In this document: piece after piece, positions 50,420 through 59,099 of the stretch
Position numbering within the stretch: the first letter of the stretch is position 1
How the letters are laid out: every line of letters starts with the position of its first letter
Assembly: GCF_025628985.1 (NCBI RefSeq)
Contig: NZ_JAOTEM010000001.1
Span: 1,674,001-1,738,000, forward strand
From: Chryseobacterium edaphi
Lineage (GTDB): Bacteria > Bacteroidota > Bacteroidia > Flavobacteriales > Weeksellaceae
DNA: 64,000 nt
Reading direction: 5' to 3'
The notes under the pieces: model-generated
Told to the model about the DNA's origin: nothing
Seen by the model: only the letters and a program-made list of their open reading frames with translations
Databases searched by the model: none
Made by a program: the position numbers and the translations under genes

Positions 50420-50587
50420 ATGATAAAACTCGAACGTAAATACCTTTTTATCATGATTCTCATTACAGTAGCGCTGCTGATTATGGGTGTTATTTTTGAT
50501 GCCAATACGATCGTGATGAGCGCTTTGATTGGATTAACTGTAGGTGCACTTGTTCAGCTATTTATTCACAACAAGAGCAGAAAATAG
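50420..50587 (+). CDS. Small two-helix membrane protein (55 residues)
   Basis: A short frame starting MIKLERKYLFIMILITVALL and ending NKSRK. Two hydrophobic helices, residues 8-24 (LFIMILITVALLIMGVI) and about 31-48 (MSALIGLTVGALVQLF), are joined by an FDANT loop. It starts 13 bases after the MerR gene stop and is likely co-transcribed. Codon use and an ATG in a good position support it. No family is recognised. Confidence 0.65.
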   Translation: MIKLERKYLFIMILITVALLIMGVIFDANTIVMSALIGLTVGALVQLFIHNKSRK

Positions 50588-50643
50588 GTTTATTTTTTAA
50601 CTAAATCATTTTTATAATTAAATTTTATTTTTAATTTTACTAA

Positions 50644-51951
50644 ATGATGAAAAAAAATTATTACCAAAAGATGGCAATTCTTGGAATGTTGCTTCTTACG
50701 CTGCTTGCATTTCAAAAATATACCGAAAAATCTGATAACTCTTTTCCTGAAGTCACTTTCATCTCAGAAAATTTACCGTTAGAATCGCTATCTGAATTTG
50801 ATCCGAATGATCTGGATGAAAACCAATGGCAGAAGTTGGGATTTTCTGAGAAACAAACCGCCACGATTTTAAAATACAAGCAAATTGTCGGCGGAAAATT
50901 TCTTTCAAAAAAACAATTTAAAAAATGTTACGCGGTTTCTGAGGACAAATTCAGCCAACTTGAAACATTTATTTTACTTCCTGAAACAAATTCTGAAGCA
51001 AAATCAGGAAATTCTACTTTTAACAGTTTTGAAAAGAAATCTTTAAATATCACAAGGAAATTTAATCCAGACAATCTTTCTCAAGTCGATTGGGAAAAGA
51101 TGGGGTTTAGTGAAAAACAAGCAGCCGCAATTTTAAAATACAAAAGTTATTTAGGAGGAAGTTTCGTCAGTAAAGAAAAGTTCAAAGAATGTTTTATCAT
51201 TAATGATGAAAATTATCAAAAACTTGCGCCTTTTTTAATTTTGCCTGCAAAAACTCCTGCTAATTTTAATGCATATGCAGGAAAATCCAATTCATTTAAA
51301 ACCAGGACTCCGCAAACAACTTTCGATCCAAATGTTTTGGATGTCAATGGTTGGATGGCTTTAGGATTTACAGAAAAACAAGCCAATGTGATCGTGAATT
51401 ATCGTGATCGAAATCTGAAAGGAAGTTTTAAAACATTAGAAGATATTCAGAATTGCTTTGTAATTTCTGCGGAAAAATTTGCCGAACTGAAACCTTTCAT
51501 CCGATTAAACACGGCAACAATGAAAATCGCTGAATCTAAAAAACCTGAAGTAAAACAGGAAAAGACAGATTTCTCAAAAATTGATATGAATTCTATTACT
51601 TTCCGACAGCTTCTGGAATTTGGTTTAGACGAAAAAAGTGCAGGTTCGATGATCGGTTTCAGAAAGAAACTTGGAGGTTTTATGACAAAAGAACAGATTC
51701 TTGAAACTTATAATATCGACAAAGAGTTGGTTCAGAAATTACTAAGCATTGCACCACTCGACAACTCAAAAGTGGAACGATATTCTTTGGTTGATGCACC
51801 TGAAGAATGGTTGAAAAATCATCCGTATTTTAAATATTCTGCGGATAAAATTATATTTTACAGAGTTACTAATCCCGATGATAAAAAGATTTGGAAATTC
51901 ATTAAAACCAAACCTGAATACGAAGCGAGGATGAGATTATATGTGAAATAA
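50644..51951 (+). CDS. Membrane-anchored protein with four helix-hairpin-helix repeats
   Basis: A 435-residue protein with an N-terminal membrane anchor or uncleaved signal (MAILGMLLLTLLAF). Four repeats of about 60-65 residues follow, at about 55-120, 135-205, 225-290 and 310-375. Each has a Gly-rich hairpin such as LGFSEKQTATILKYKQIVGGKF followed by a second pair of helices (KKQFKKCYAVSEDKFSQLETFILLP). This is the HhH_3/ComEA-type DNA-binding motif, and the location would place it outside the inner membrane. ComEA-like proteins bind incoming DNA during transformation, so a role in DNA uptake is conceivable but unproven. The start could be 50644 or 50647. Confidence 0.75.
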   Translation: MMKKNYYQKMAILGMLLLTLLAFQKYTEKSDNSFPEVTFISENLPLESLSEFDPNDLDENQWQKLGFSEKQTATILKYKQIVGGKFLSKKQFKKCYAVSEDKFSQLETFILLPETNSEAKSGNSTFNSFEKKSLNITRKFNPDNLSQVDWEKMGFSEKQAAAILKYKSYLGGSFVSKEKFKECFIINDENYQKLAPFLILPAKTPANFNAYAGKSNSFKTRTPQTTFDPNVLDVNGWMALGFTEKQANVIVNYRDRNLKGSFKTLEDIQNCFVISAEKFAELKPFIRLNTATMKIAESKKPEVKQEKTDFSKIDMNSITFRQLLEFGLDEKSAGSMIGFRKKLGGFMTKEQILETYNIDKELVQKLLSIAPLDNSKVERYSLVDAPEEWLKNHPYFKYSADKIIFYRVTNPDDKKIWKFIKTKPEYEARMRLYVK

Positions 51952-51969
51952 GTTTTGATTGTGAATAGA

Positions 51970-52100
51970 ATTTTTAACCATTAAGATTATTTAGATTTTT
52001 AGGATTTTAATTTGAGCTTCGCTTTAAGCACAATGCTAAAAAATCTTTAGATTTCTCTTAATATTTCTTACCAACTAAACAATCTTAATGGTTAAAAAAT
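51970..52100. repeat. MITE-like element with 25-bp terminal inverted repeats
   Basis: The left arm 51970-51994 (ATTTTTAACCATTAAGATT then ATTTAG) and the right arm 52075-52100 are inverted copies that differ by one base and one extra T. The 131-base interior is AT-rich and non-coding. It fills almost the whole gap between the HhH gene and topB. Confidence 0.7.
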
Positions 52101-52111
52101 TTCAATAATTT

Positions 52112-54235
52112 TTAGCTTAGAGTTATCAAAAATTCCGGAGACAGCGAAACTATTCCTTCACTTAAACTTTCGGGATGCGTGGTAAAACCTTTTAATTTTG
52201 ATGTTTTTCCTTTTAAAACTAAATCCATTAATTGTTTGTCGGAAAGCTTTTTCCCGAAAATATCAAATGAAACTTTGAAGCCGCAGTTTTTATAATCGGA
52301 ACATCCAACTGCGGTTTTTCCTTTCATTAAGTTGTGTGATTTGCATTTTGGGCATTTTGTTTCTTCCCAAGACTGCAGTTCTTTTTTTATGGCTGGTTCG
52401 CGCTTTTTCTTTTCTTTGACTTCTTCTTTTTCTTCGTGTAAAGTGAAAACTTTTGCTTTTCCGTCAACAACTTTTTTGGTCAGTTCTCTGATCATTTGAA
52501 TCAACTCATCCTTAAACTGATTGGCTTCATATTCACCACTTTCGATCTTACGAAGTTTCAGCTCCCACTCTCCTGTCAGTTCCGGACTTTTCAGCAACTC
52601 ATCTTCGATCGTGTCGATTAACTGAATTCCTGTAGAAGTTGCGACCAAATTTTTCTTTTTCCTTTCAATATATTTTCTTTTGAAAAGAGTTTCGATAATA
52701 TTTGCACGGGTTGAAGGTCTACCGATTCCGTTATTTTTCAACATTTCACGAAGTTCTTCATCGTCGACCTGTTTTCCGGCAGTTTCCATCGCTCGAAGTA
52801 AAGTTGCTTCGGTGTAAGCTTTTGGTGGAGAGGTTTTTCCCTGATGAATCATTGGCTCGTGAGGTCCGGTTTCGCCCACTTTAAATTCCGGAATCGTTTG
52901 TTCTTCGTCCTTATCTTTTTCTTTATCCGTCGGTTCTTCTTTGGCATCTTTAGCATAAACTGCTCTCCAACCCGGTTCGAGAACCTGTCTTCCGCTTGTT
53001 TTAAAAGGAATCGTTCCTACCTGAGCTTCTACCATAGTATTTGAAATTTTACATTCAGGATAAAAAACGGCGATAAAACGTTTAGCTATGAGATCATAAA
53101 TGAGTTTTTCTTCTCTGCTTAAATTCTGAGTCGGCGGAATTTCCGTTGGGATAATTGCATGGTGATCGGTCACTTTAGCATCATCAAAAACAGCTTTCGA
53201 TTTTGGAATAGGCTTTTCCAGTAAAGGCGAAATCAACTCTTTGTAAATTACCATACTTTGCAGAATTCCACCGATTTTCGGATATAAACTTTCTGATAAA
53301 TACGTTGTGTCAACACGCGGATAAGTAACGTGTTTTTTCTCGTAAAGACTTTGAATGTATTTTAAAGTGCTGTCTGCGGAATAGCCGAATTTTTTATTCG
53401 CTTCCACTTGAAGTCCGGTCAAATCAAATAATCTCGGATTTTTTTCTTTCCCTTCTTTAATTTCAAAAGAAAGAATTTCAAAAGTATTTACCTTCAAATA
53501 CTCCAAACCTTTTTCTGCACGGTCAATCGTTTTTAATCTGTCAATTGCAGCGTTAAAAATGACGTCACGGTACTTGGTTTTCAGTTCCCAATATTCTTCG
53601 GTTGAGAAGGCGTCGATTTCTTTCTGACGCTGAACGAGCATCGCCAAAGTCGGAGTCTGCACTCTTCCGATGGACAAAACCGCTTTGTTTCCGCCAAATT
53701 TTTTGGTGAAAAGTCGGGTTGCATTGATTCCCAATAACCAATCTCCTATTGCTCTTGCATTTCCTGCGAGGTAGAGATTTTTGTAATCTTCGGCAGGTTT
53801 TAATTTTTCAAAACCTTCTTTGATTGCTTCTTCGGTAAGGGAAGAAATCCACAAACGCTGCACCGGTTTGTCACATTTTGCTTTTTGTAACACCCAACGT
53901 TGAATAAGTTCTCCCTCCTGTCCCGCATCCCCGCAATTGATGACTTCATCACATTCTGCAACCAGTTTTTCAATCACTTTAAACTGATTTTCAACACCTT
54001 TGTTTGGAATTAATTTAATCCCGAAATTATTTGGAATAATCGGAAGCAAAAACAGATTCCATGATTTGTATTGCGGACCGTAATCGTGTGGTTCTTTGAG
54101 GGTACAAAGATGTCCGAAAGTCCATGTCACACAATAGCCGTTTCCTTCCATATAGCCTTGTTTGGGCATGGTTGCGCCCAATACTTTGGCTATATCTCTG
54201 GCAACACTTGGTTTCTCGGCAATACAAAGTTTCAT
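52112..54235 (-). CDS. topB: DNA topoisomerase III (type IA)
   Basis: A 707-residue enzyme that passes single strands to relax and decatenate DNA. The ATG at 54235 (MKLCIAEKPSVARDIAKVLG) is used, as the Toprim domain must begin here; a longer open frame upstream lacks sense. Toprim shows CGDAGQEGE. The catalytic region has SIGRVQTPTLAMLV and the tyrosine segment YPRVDTTYLS. A C-terminal zinc finger (CPKCKSHNLMKGKTAVGCSDYKNCGF) follows a charged linker. It lies next to a metallophosphoesterase gene on the same strand, with a MITE-like element after its stop. Confidence 0.93.
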   Translation of the reverse strand: MKLCIAEKPSVARDIAKVLGATMPKQGYMEGNGYCVTWTFGHLCTLKEPHDYGPQYKSWNLFLLPIIPNNFGIKLIPNKGVENQFKVIEKLVAECDEVINCGDAGQEGELIQRWVLQKAKCDKPVQRLWISSLTEEAIKEGFEKLKPAEDYKNLYLAGNARAIGDWLLGINATRLFTKKFGGNKAVLSIGRVQTPTLAMLVQRQKEIDAFSTEEYWELKTKYRDVIFNAAIDRLKTIDRAEKGLEYLKVNTFEILSFEIKEGKEKNPRLFDLTGLQVEANKKFGYSADSTLKYIQSLYEKKHVTYPRVDTTYLSESLYPKIGGILQSMVIYKELISPLLEKPIPKSKAVFDDAKVTDHHAIIPTEIPPTQNLSREEKLIYDLIAKRFIAVFYPECKISNTMVEAQVGTIPFKTSGRQVLEPGWRAVYAKDAKEEPTDKEKDKDEEQTIPEFKVGETGPHEPMIHQGKTSPPKAYTEATLLRAMETAGKQVDDEELREMLKNNGIGRPSTRANIIETLFKRKYIERKKKNLVATSTGIQLIDTIEDELLKSPELTGEWELKLRKIESGEYEANQFKDELIQMIRELTKKVVDGKAKVFTLHEEKEEVKEKKKREPAIKKELQSWEETKCPKCKSHNLMKGKTAVGCSDYKNCGFKVSFDIFGKKLSDKQLMDLVLKGKTSKLKGFTTHPESLSEGIVSLSPEFLITLS

Positions 54236-54331
54236 GAATAATCGGGTTATAGAAAGGGGTGCAAAATTCGGGAATTTTTTTGGAATTATCAGTTTAGGAA
54301 TATCAAAAATATTGAGTATAAACTTCAAAGA

Positions 54332-55078
54332 TTACAGTTCAACAATCAGTTCTTTCTCATAGCCATTATATTTTTCAGTTATATAGCCGTGAGGATTGCA
54401 GATAATTTCTGTTTCCCCAATTTTATATCTACAAGGTGTATGAATGTGCCCATGAATCCAATACAGCGGTTGATATTCTTCAATAAAATCTTCTAAGTTT
54501 GAAGAGTAAGCCGCAGTCACAGGATCATTTTTAAAATGTTCAGGAACAGATTTTATACTCGGTGCGTGATGTGTAACCACAATGTTTTTCAATCCTTTTG
54601 AATTTTCTAAACTTTCTTTCAGCGAGAATTTAGAAAACTGATGAATTTTAAAAGTATCGATTGACCTCGTTTTAGAATAAGAAGGATCACGAGTGATTTT
54701 CTTATAATCGTTCATCACGGATTGACAAGTCATTCCATAAAATCGAGGATCACCAAAAATGGAAAAATCCGTCCATAAAGTTGCCCCATGAAATCGTACA
54801 TCTTCAATATCCACAAAAGAATCTTCGAGCACAAATACATTAGAATCTTTTGCTGCTTCTTTTATTTTGTTTAAAGTTTTTGGGTAAGAACCTTTGTAGT
54901 ATTCATGATTACCCAATACATAAATAACAGGTTTATCAGGAATCTTAGTTTTGATCCAATCAATTCCTTTCGTACCTAAATTGACGTCTCCTGCCAAAAC
55001 AACAATATCCGCCTTATCAAAAGATAAATCAGTAAAGCCAAATTCCTGGTGCAAATCGCTGATGATCTGAATTTTCAT
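54332..55078 (-). CDS. Calcineurin-like metallophosphoesterase
   Basis: A 248-residue cytosolic phosphoesterase. Metal-binding motifs in order are SDLH (near residue 7), AGDVNLG, LGNHEYY, VVTHHAP and WIHGHIH. The set of Asp, Asn and His ligands is complete for a two-metal site. The family includes phosphodiesterases of various substrates, and nothing here narrows it. It lies upstream of topB with a gap of about 95 bases. Confidence 0.88.
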   Translation of the reverse strand: MKIQIISDLHQEFGFTDLSFDKADIVVLAGDVNLGTKGIDWIKTKIPDKPVIYVLGNHEYYKGSYPKTLNKIKEAAKDSNVFVLEDSFVDIEDVRFHGATLWTDFSIFGDPRFYGMTCQSVMNDYKKITRDPSYSKTRSIDTFKIHQFSKFSLKESLENSKGLKNIVVTHHAPSIKSVPEHFKNDPVTAAYSSNLEDFIEEYQPLYWIHGHIHTPCRYKIGETEIICNPHGYITEKYNGYEKELIVEL

Positions 55079-55176
55079 TTTTTAAAAGTAATTTAATTTA
55101 AATAAAAAACGTAAACATTATTTAATTTAAAAAATAAATATCTAAAAATCAAAAGTTTAAAAAGGAATCAATAAAA

Positions 55177-55197
55177 AGTCTACTAAAAAAGTAGACT
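55177..55197. promoter_or_regulatory. Palindromic operator in the methionine operon promoter
   Basis: AGTCTAC (55177-55183) and GTAGACT (55191-55197) form a perfect 7-bp inverted repeat with a 7-base A-rich centre. It occupies the place of a -33 box relative to the -7 box at 55215, where no TTTG is seen. It may bind an activator or repressor that responds to sulfur or methionine supply; the protein is not identified. Confidence 0.65.
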
Positions 55198-55214
55198 AAT
55201 AAAAATATATGTTC

Positions 55215-55222
55215 TATATTTG
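55215..55222 (+). promoter_or_regulatory. -7 box of the methionine-uptake operon
   Basis: TATATTTG is an exact TAnnTTTG box, 22 bases before the leader-peptide ATG at 55244. Confidence 0.7.
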
Positions 55223-55243
55223 CACCCGTAATCAGGTTTGGAA

Positions 55244-55348
55244 ATGAAAATGAAAACAAAATTCAGATACAATTCAATGAAGAAGATCAACATCATGCAC
55301 ATGATGATGTATTGCTGTATGCCTTTATATATGAATTTTAGTGGATGA
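55244..55348 (+). CDS. Met/Cys-rich leader peptide of the methionine-uptake operon
   Basis: A 34-codon frame. Its middle and end are packed with Met and Cys codons: Ile-Met-His-Met-Met-Met-Tyr-Cys-Cys-Met-Pro. Met occurs at codons 1, 3, 12, 18, 20-22, 26 and 30. Directly downstream is a perfect terminator (55376-55406). GCCTTTA at 55321-55327, inside the frame, is complementary to TAAAGGC at 55375-55381, so it can pair with the terminator's left arm and form an antiterminator. Stalling at the Met codons would favour read-through into eamA-metNIQ. This is transcription attenuation by design of the sequence; it is not shown experimentally. Confidence 0.75.
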   Translation: MKMKTKFRYNSMKKINIMHMMMYCCMPLYMNFSG

Positions 55349-55375
55349 CCTTACTTTTATTATGACATATTTTTT

Positions 55376-55406
55376 AAAGGCTTTACCACGTTGTAAAGCC
55401 TTTTTT
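55376..55406 (+). terminator. Attenuator terminator before eamA-metNIQ
   Basis: AAAGGCTTTAC (55376-55386) pairs with GTAAAGCCTTT (55393-55403), an 11-bp stem followed by T residues. It lies 28 bases after the leader-peptide stop and 29 bases before the first structural gene, the classic place for an attenuator. Confidence 0.85.
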
Positions 55407-55434
55407 ATTTGAAAAAACCAGTAAACAAAACAAT

Positions 55435-56433
55435 ATGAAAACAACTGATTTTAAAAACAAATGGCTGGTTCCTGTAGCCTTCGCCAACATCTATATCATC
55501 TGGGGAATTACTTTCCTCGCCATCTCATTCGGACTGACAGGATTTCCGCCCTTTATACTTTCGGGATTCAGATTCTTTGCTGCCGGAATTTTACTCATCG
55601 GATATTTAACTGCAAAAGGTGAAAGAGCCAACTCCCTGAAAAACTGGTGGAAAAATGCAGTCACAGGAATTCTGATTCTGACCGGAGGAACAGGTCTTGT
55701 TGCGTGGGGAGAACAGTACGTTACTGCTTCAGAAGCTGCCATCGCCATTGCAACCGGACCGTTTTGGTTCATTGCCATCGATAAAAAGAATTGGAGTTAT
55801 TATTTTTCAGACAAATTTATTCCGATCGGATTGTTACTGGGTTTCGCCGGATTGATTTTATTTTTGAACGGAAGTGTAAATACTCATACTGCAAATGTGG
55901 ATTCATCTCTGAGAATAATCGCCTTTATCGTTCTCGCATTAAGTTCGGTTGCGTGGGTTTTGGGATCTTTATATTCCAAGAAAAATCCGGCAGATCATTC
56001 AACCTTTATGAATATTTCTCAACAGTTGATCGTTGCAGGTCTTGCTTCATTTTTAGTCGCACTTTTCAGAAATGAATGGGCAGGTTTTTCCATCACAGCA
56101 GTTCCGGTTTCAGCTTGGCTGGGTTTGCTGTTTTTGATTTTCTTTGGATCTATCATCGCTTATATTTCGTACATCTGGCTTTTATCGGTAAAACCTGCAG
56201 CCATTGTCAGTACGCACACTTATATCAATCCGATTGTTACTGTTATTGCAGGATTTATCATTGCTAATCAGACCATTAACGGAAATCAATTGTATGGATT
56301 GCTTATCATACTGATCGGAGTTCTTTTAACAAACGTTACCAAATATTTTAAACTTTCTAAAAGGTCAAAAGCCAAAATCAGAAAAGCTGTGAGGCATTTC
56401 AACAGAATCAGCAGACCTTATCAACCCATGTAA
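55435..56433 (+). CDS. EamA-family (DMT) transporter
   Basis: A 332-residue membrane protein with ten predicted helices from two EamA repeats: IYIIWGITFLAISFGLTGFPPFILSGFRFF in the first, and VAWVLGSLYSKK and IIAYISYIWLLSVKPAAIVSTHTYINPIVTVIAGFII in the second. The C-terminal tail is basic. DMT proteins export or import amino acids and metabolites. This one is first in an operon with metN, metI and metQ and under the Met-rich leader, so a methionine-related substrate is a good guess but not proven. Gap to metN: 12 bases. Confidence 0.85.
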   Translation: MKTTDFKNKWLVPVAFANIYIIWGITFLAISFGLTGFPPFILSGFRFFAAGILLIGYLTAKGERANSLKNWWKNAVTGILILTGGTGLVAWGEQYVTASEAAIAIATGPFWFIAIDKKNWSYYFSDKFIPIGLLLGFAGLILFLNGSVNTHTANVDSSLRIIAFIVLALSSVAWVLGSLYSKKNPADHSTFMNISQQLIVAGLASFLVALFRNEWAGFSITAVPVSAWLGLLFLIFFGSIIAYISYIWLLSVKPAAIVSTHTYINPIVTVIAGFIIANQTINGNQLYGLLIILIGVLLTNVTKYFKLSKRSKAKIRKAVRHFNRISRPYQPM

Positions 56434-56445
56434 TAAAAATAAATA

Positions 56446-57474
56446 ATGATAGAAATTAAAAACATTTCAAAAACATTTCATCAGAAGAAACAATCTTTTA
56501 AAGCTTTGGATGACGTGAGTCTCAATATTGAACAAGGTGACATTGTAGGACTCATTGGGTTTTCCGGAGCAGGAAAAAGTACATTGATCCGCACCGTCAA
56601 TCTTTTGGAAAGACCAGATCAGGGACAAATTATCATCAACGGAACAGATTTCACAAAATTGAGTTCTAAACAACTCGCCAAAGAGCGTAAAAAGATCGGG
56701 ATGATTTTCCAGCATTTTAATCTGCTTTCTTCAAGAACGGTTTTTGAAAATGTAGCGCTTCCTCTGGAATTGGATCAGCTTAAAAAAGATCAGATTCGAG
56801 TGAAAGTCAACGAACTTTTAAAAATTGTCGGATTAGAAGATAAAGCAAATGATTATCCCAAAAGTCTGTCAGGCGGACAAAAACAAAGGGTTGCCATTGC
56901 GAGAGCTTTAGCGAATGATCCTTATCTGCTGCTTTGTGACGAAGCGACAAGCGCACTCGATCCCGCGACAACGAAATCAATTCTGGAACTTTTAAAAGAC
57001 ATCAATCACCGTTTAGGAATCACGATCTTATTAATCACTCACGAAATGGACGTTATAAAAGCCATTTGCAACCACGTTTCAGTTATCGACAAAGGAAAAC
57101 TGGTCGTGAAGGGAACACTCAAGGAAATTATCTCAAACAGAGAGCATCCGATCATCAAACAATTTATAAACTCAGGAAACATGACAATACCTCAGGAATT
57201 TACAAAAACACTTCAGAAAGAACCGCAGGACGGCTTATTTCCGTTGGTTGAAGTTGAACTTAACGAAGACATCAGCGTTGAAAAGCTGCTTTCAAAAATA
57301 TATGACGAATATAAAATCCCATACCAGCTTCTGAAAGCCGATGTGGAATATTTGGGAAGCGCAAACATCGGAACACTATTGCTTCATTTAAAAGGAAAAT
57401 ATGAAGAAAATCAAAAAGCAATCTATTACTTTAACCAGAATAAAATTCAAAATACACTAAGAGGATATGCTTAA
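56446..57474 (+). CDS. metN: Methionine ABC transporter ATP-binding protein MetN
   Basis: A 342-residue ATPase. Walker A is GFSGAGKST (38-46), the signature LSGGQKQRVAIARAL, and the Walker B LLLCDEATSALDP. The switch His is in LLITHEMDVIK. The C-terminal 90 residues (FPLVEVELNEDISVEKLLSKIYDEYKIPYQLLKADVEYLGSANIGTLLLHL) are the NIL domain that senses methionine and shuts the transporter (trans-inhibition). It overlaps metI by 8 bases, which shows tight coupling. Confidence 0.93.
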   Translation: MIEIKNISKTFHQKKQSFKALDDVSLNIEQGDIVGLIGFSGAGKSTLIRTVNLLERPDQGQIIINGTDFTKLSSKQLAKERKKIGMIFQHFNLLSSRTVFENVALPLELDQLKKDQIRVKVNELLKIVGLEDKANDYPKSLSGGQKQRVAIARALANDPYLLLCDEATSALDPATTKSILELLKDINHRLGITILLITHEMDVIKAICNHVSVIDKGKLVVKGTLKEIISNREHPIIKQFINSGNMTIPQEFTKTLQKEPQDGLFPLVEVELNEDISVEKLLSKIYDEYKIPYQLLKADVEYLGSANIGTLLLHLKGKYEENQKAIYYFNQNKIQNTLRGYA

Positions 57475-58123
57475 TGAAACCGTGATTTCCCTTTTATCTA
57501 AAGGACTTTGGGAAACGATATTTATGACTTTCGCTTCAGGATTTTTTGGTTTTGCTTTAGGATTACCTGTTGGAATTCTATTATTTTTAACTAAAAAAGG
57601 TCAGCTATTGGAAAATATTATTTACAATAGGATTCTGTCTGTTTTAGTGAATATTTTCAGATCCATTCCTTTTATTATTTTGATTGTGTGGATGATTCCT
57701 TTTACAAGATCTTTAGTAGGAACTTCAATTGGAGTCAATGCTGCATTGGTTCCGTTGAGTATCGGTGCGGCTCCGTTTATCGCAAGATTGGTTGAAAACA
57801 GTCTGCTCGAAATTCCGCAGGGCTTGATTGAAACAGCAAGGGCTTTGGGAGCAAGTCCGTTTCAGATTATCAGAAAAGTTTTATTGCCTGAAGCGCTGCC
57901 TTCATTGATCAACAATGCAAGTATTACTCTGATTACTTTGGTGGGCTATTCCGCGATGGGAGGCGCAGTCGGCGCAGGTGGACTGGGACAGATCGGTTAT
58001 CAGTACGGATATATCGGCTATGACGCTTTAATTATGAATTTGGTTCTCGGTCTTCTCGTGGCTTTAGTATTTATCATTCAGTTCGCAGGGGATCGATTGG
58101 CGAAAAGATTTGATCATCGTTGA
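57467..58123 (+). CDS. metI: Methionine ABC transporter permease MetI
   Basis: A 218-residue permease with five to six hydrophobic helices. The EAA coupling loop is ETARALGASPFQIIRKVLLPEALP, and INNASITLITLVGYSAMGGAVGAGGLGQIGYQYGY is the typical MetI C-terminal segment. Together with MetN it forms the membrane part of the methionine importer. It starts inside the end of metN and ends 53 bases before metQ. Confidence 0.93.
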   Translation: MLNETVISLLSKGLWETIFMTFASGFFGFALGLPVGILLFLTKKGQLLENIIYNRILSVLVNIFRSIPFIILIVWMIPFTRSLVGTSIGVNAALVPLSIGAAPFIARLVENSLLEIPQGLIETARALGASPFQIIRKVLLPEALPSLINNASITLITLVGYSAMGGAVGAGGLGQIGYQYGYIGYDALIMNLVLGLLVALVFIIQFAGDRLAKRFDHR

Positions 58124-58176
58124 GTATTAATAGTTTTACAGTTAAATAGTTATACAGTTAATAAAAATAATTTACA

Positions 58177-58986
58177 ATGAAAAAAATAAAAATTCTAAGT
58201 TTTGTAGCAGCAAGTTTGTTGTTATTCAATTCGTGTAATTCGCCGAAAAAAGATAACCCGAATTACATTAAAGTGGGAATCACTTCAGGTCCCGAACAGG
58301 AAATTGCAGAAACTGCAAAAAAAGTAGCCAAAGAAAAGTATAATCTTGAAGTTGAATTGATTTCATTCAACGATTATGTCATTCCAAACGAAGCTCTGAA
58401 TAATGGGGATATTGATGCAAATGCTTTTCAGCACGTTCCTTATTTGAATGAACAGTCAAAGCAGCGTGGTTATAAATTGGCTGTTATTGGAAATACTTTT
58501 GTTTATCCAATTATAGCGTATTCAAAAAAGATTAAAAATATTTCCCAACTTCAGAATGGAAGTACAATTGTAATTCCCAACGATCCGACAAATGGTGGAC
58601 GATCTTTACTTCTTCTTCAGAAAAACGGTTTATTAAAATTAAAAGATGATGTTGGATTATTACCGAAAGTCACCGATATTATAGAAAATCCAAAACAGCT
58701 GAAGATTCTGGAAATCGAAGCACCACAATTGCCTAGAGTCTTAGATGATAAAGAAGTGGTGATTGCGATTATCAACAATAATTTTGCAGCACAGGCTGGT
58801 CTTGATGTCAATCAATACGGGCTATTTAAGGAGGATAAAGATTCTCCTTACATGAATGTTGTGGTTTCCAGAGAAAATAATAAAAATGATGAAAAAGTGA
58901 AGAACTTCTTAAAGGCTTACCAGTCCGCAGAAGTTGCGAAAAAAGCTGAAGAAATTTTCAAAGGAGGTGCTGTGAAAGGATTTTGA
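58177..58986 (+). CDS. metQ: Methionine-binding lipoprotein MetQ (NlpA family)
   Basis: A 269-residue substrate-binding lipoprotein. The lipobox is FNSC at about residue 20. The NlpA fold shows IKVGITSGPEQEIAETAKKVAKEKYNLEVELISFNDYVIPNEALNNGDIDANAFQHVPYLNEQ, then VIPNDPTNGGRSLLLLQKNGLLKLKD and EAPQLPRVLDDKEVVIAIINNNFA. It captures methionine (possibly D- and L-forms) outside the inner membrane and delivers it to MetNI. It ends the operon; no clear intrinsic terminator follows. Confidence 0.92.
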   Translation: MKKIKILSFVAASLLLFNSCNSPKKDNPNYIKVGITSGPEQEIAETAKKVAKEKYNLEVELISFNDYVIPNEALNNGDIDANAFQHVPYLNEQSKQRGYKLAVIGNTFVYPIIAYSKKIKNISQLQNGSTIVIPNDPTNGGRSLLLLQKNGLLKLKDDVGLLPKVTDIIENPKQLKILEIEAPQLPRVLDDKEVVIAIINNNFAAQAGLDVNQYGLFKEDKDSPYMNVVVSRENNKNDEKVKNFLKAYQSAEVAKKAEEIFKGGAVKGF

Positions 58987-59099
58987 TTTATTGTGAATTG
59001 TGAATAGTTAATTGTCAATTTTATGCAAGAAAAAGGCGGAGTAGTTTAATATGTTATCATTTTATTAAAATTAATTTTAAAGTTTTAAAGACAAGTTTC

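Noticed and set aside
52844..54362. Plus-strand open frames within and beside the topB gene
   Set aside because: They overlap a well-supported topoisomerase III on the minus strand and have no domain similarity of their own.
55177..55222. SAM riboswitch in the methionine operon leader
   Set aside because: The leader is short and shows a coding frame and a simple terminator. I could not fit the multi-helix core of known SAM riboswitches to it.
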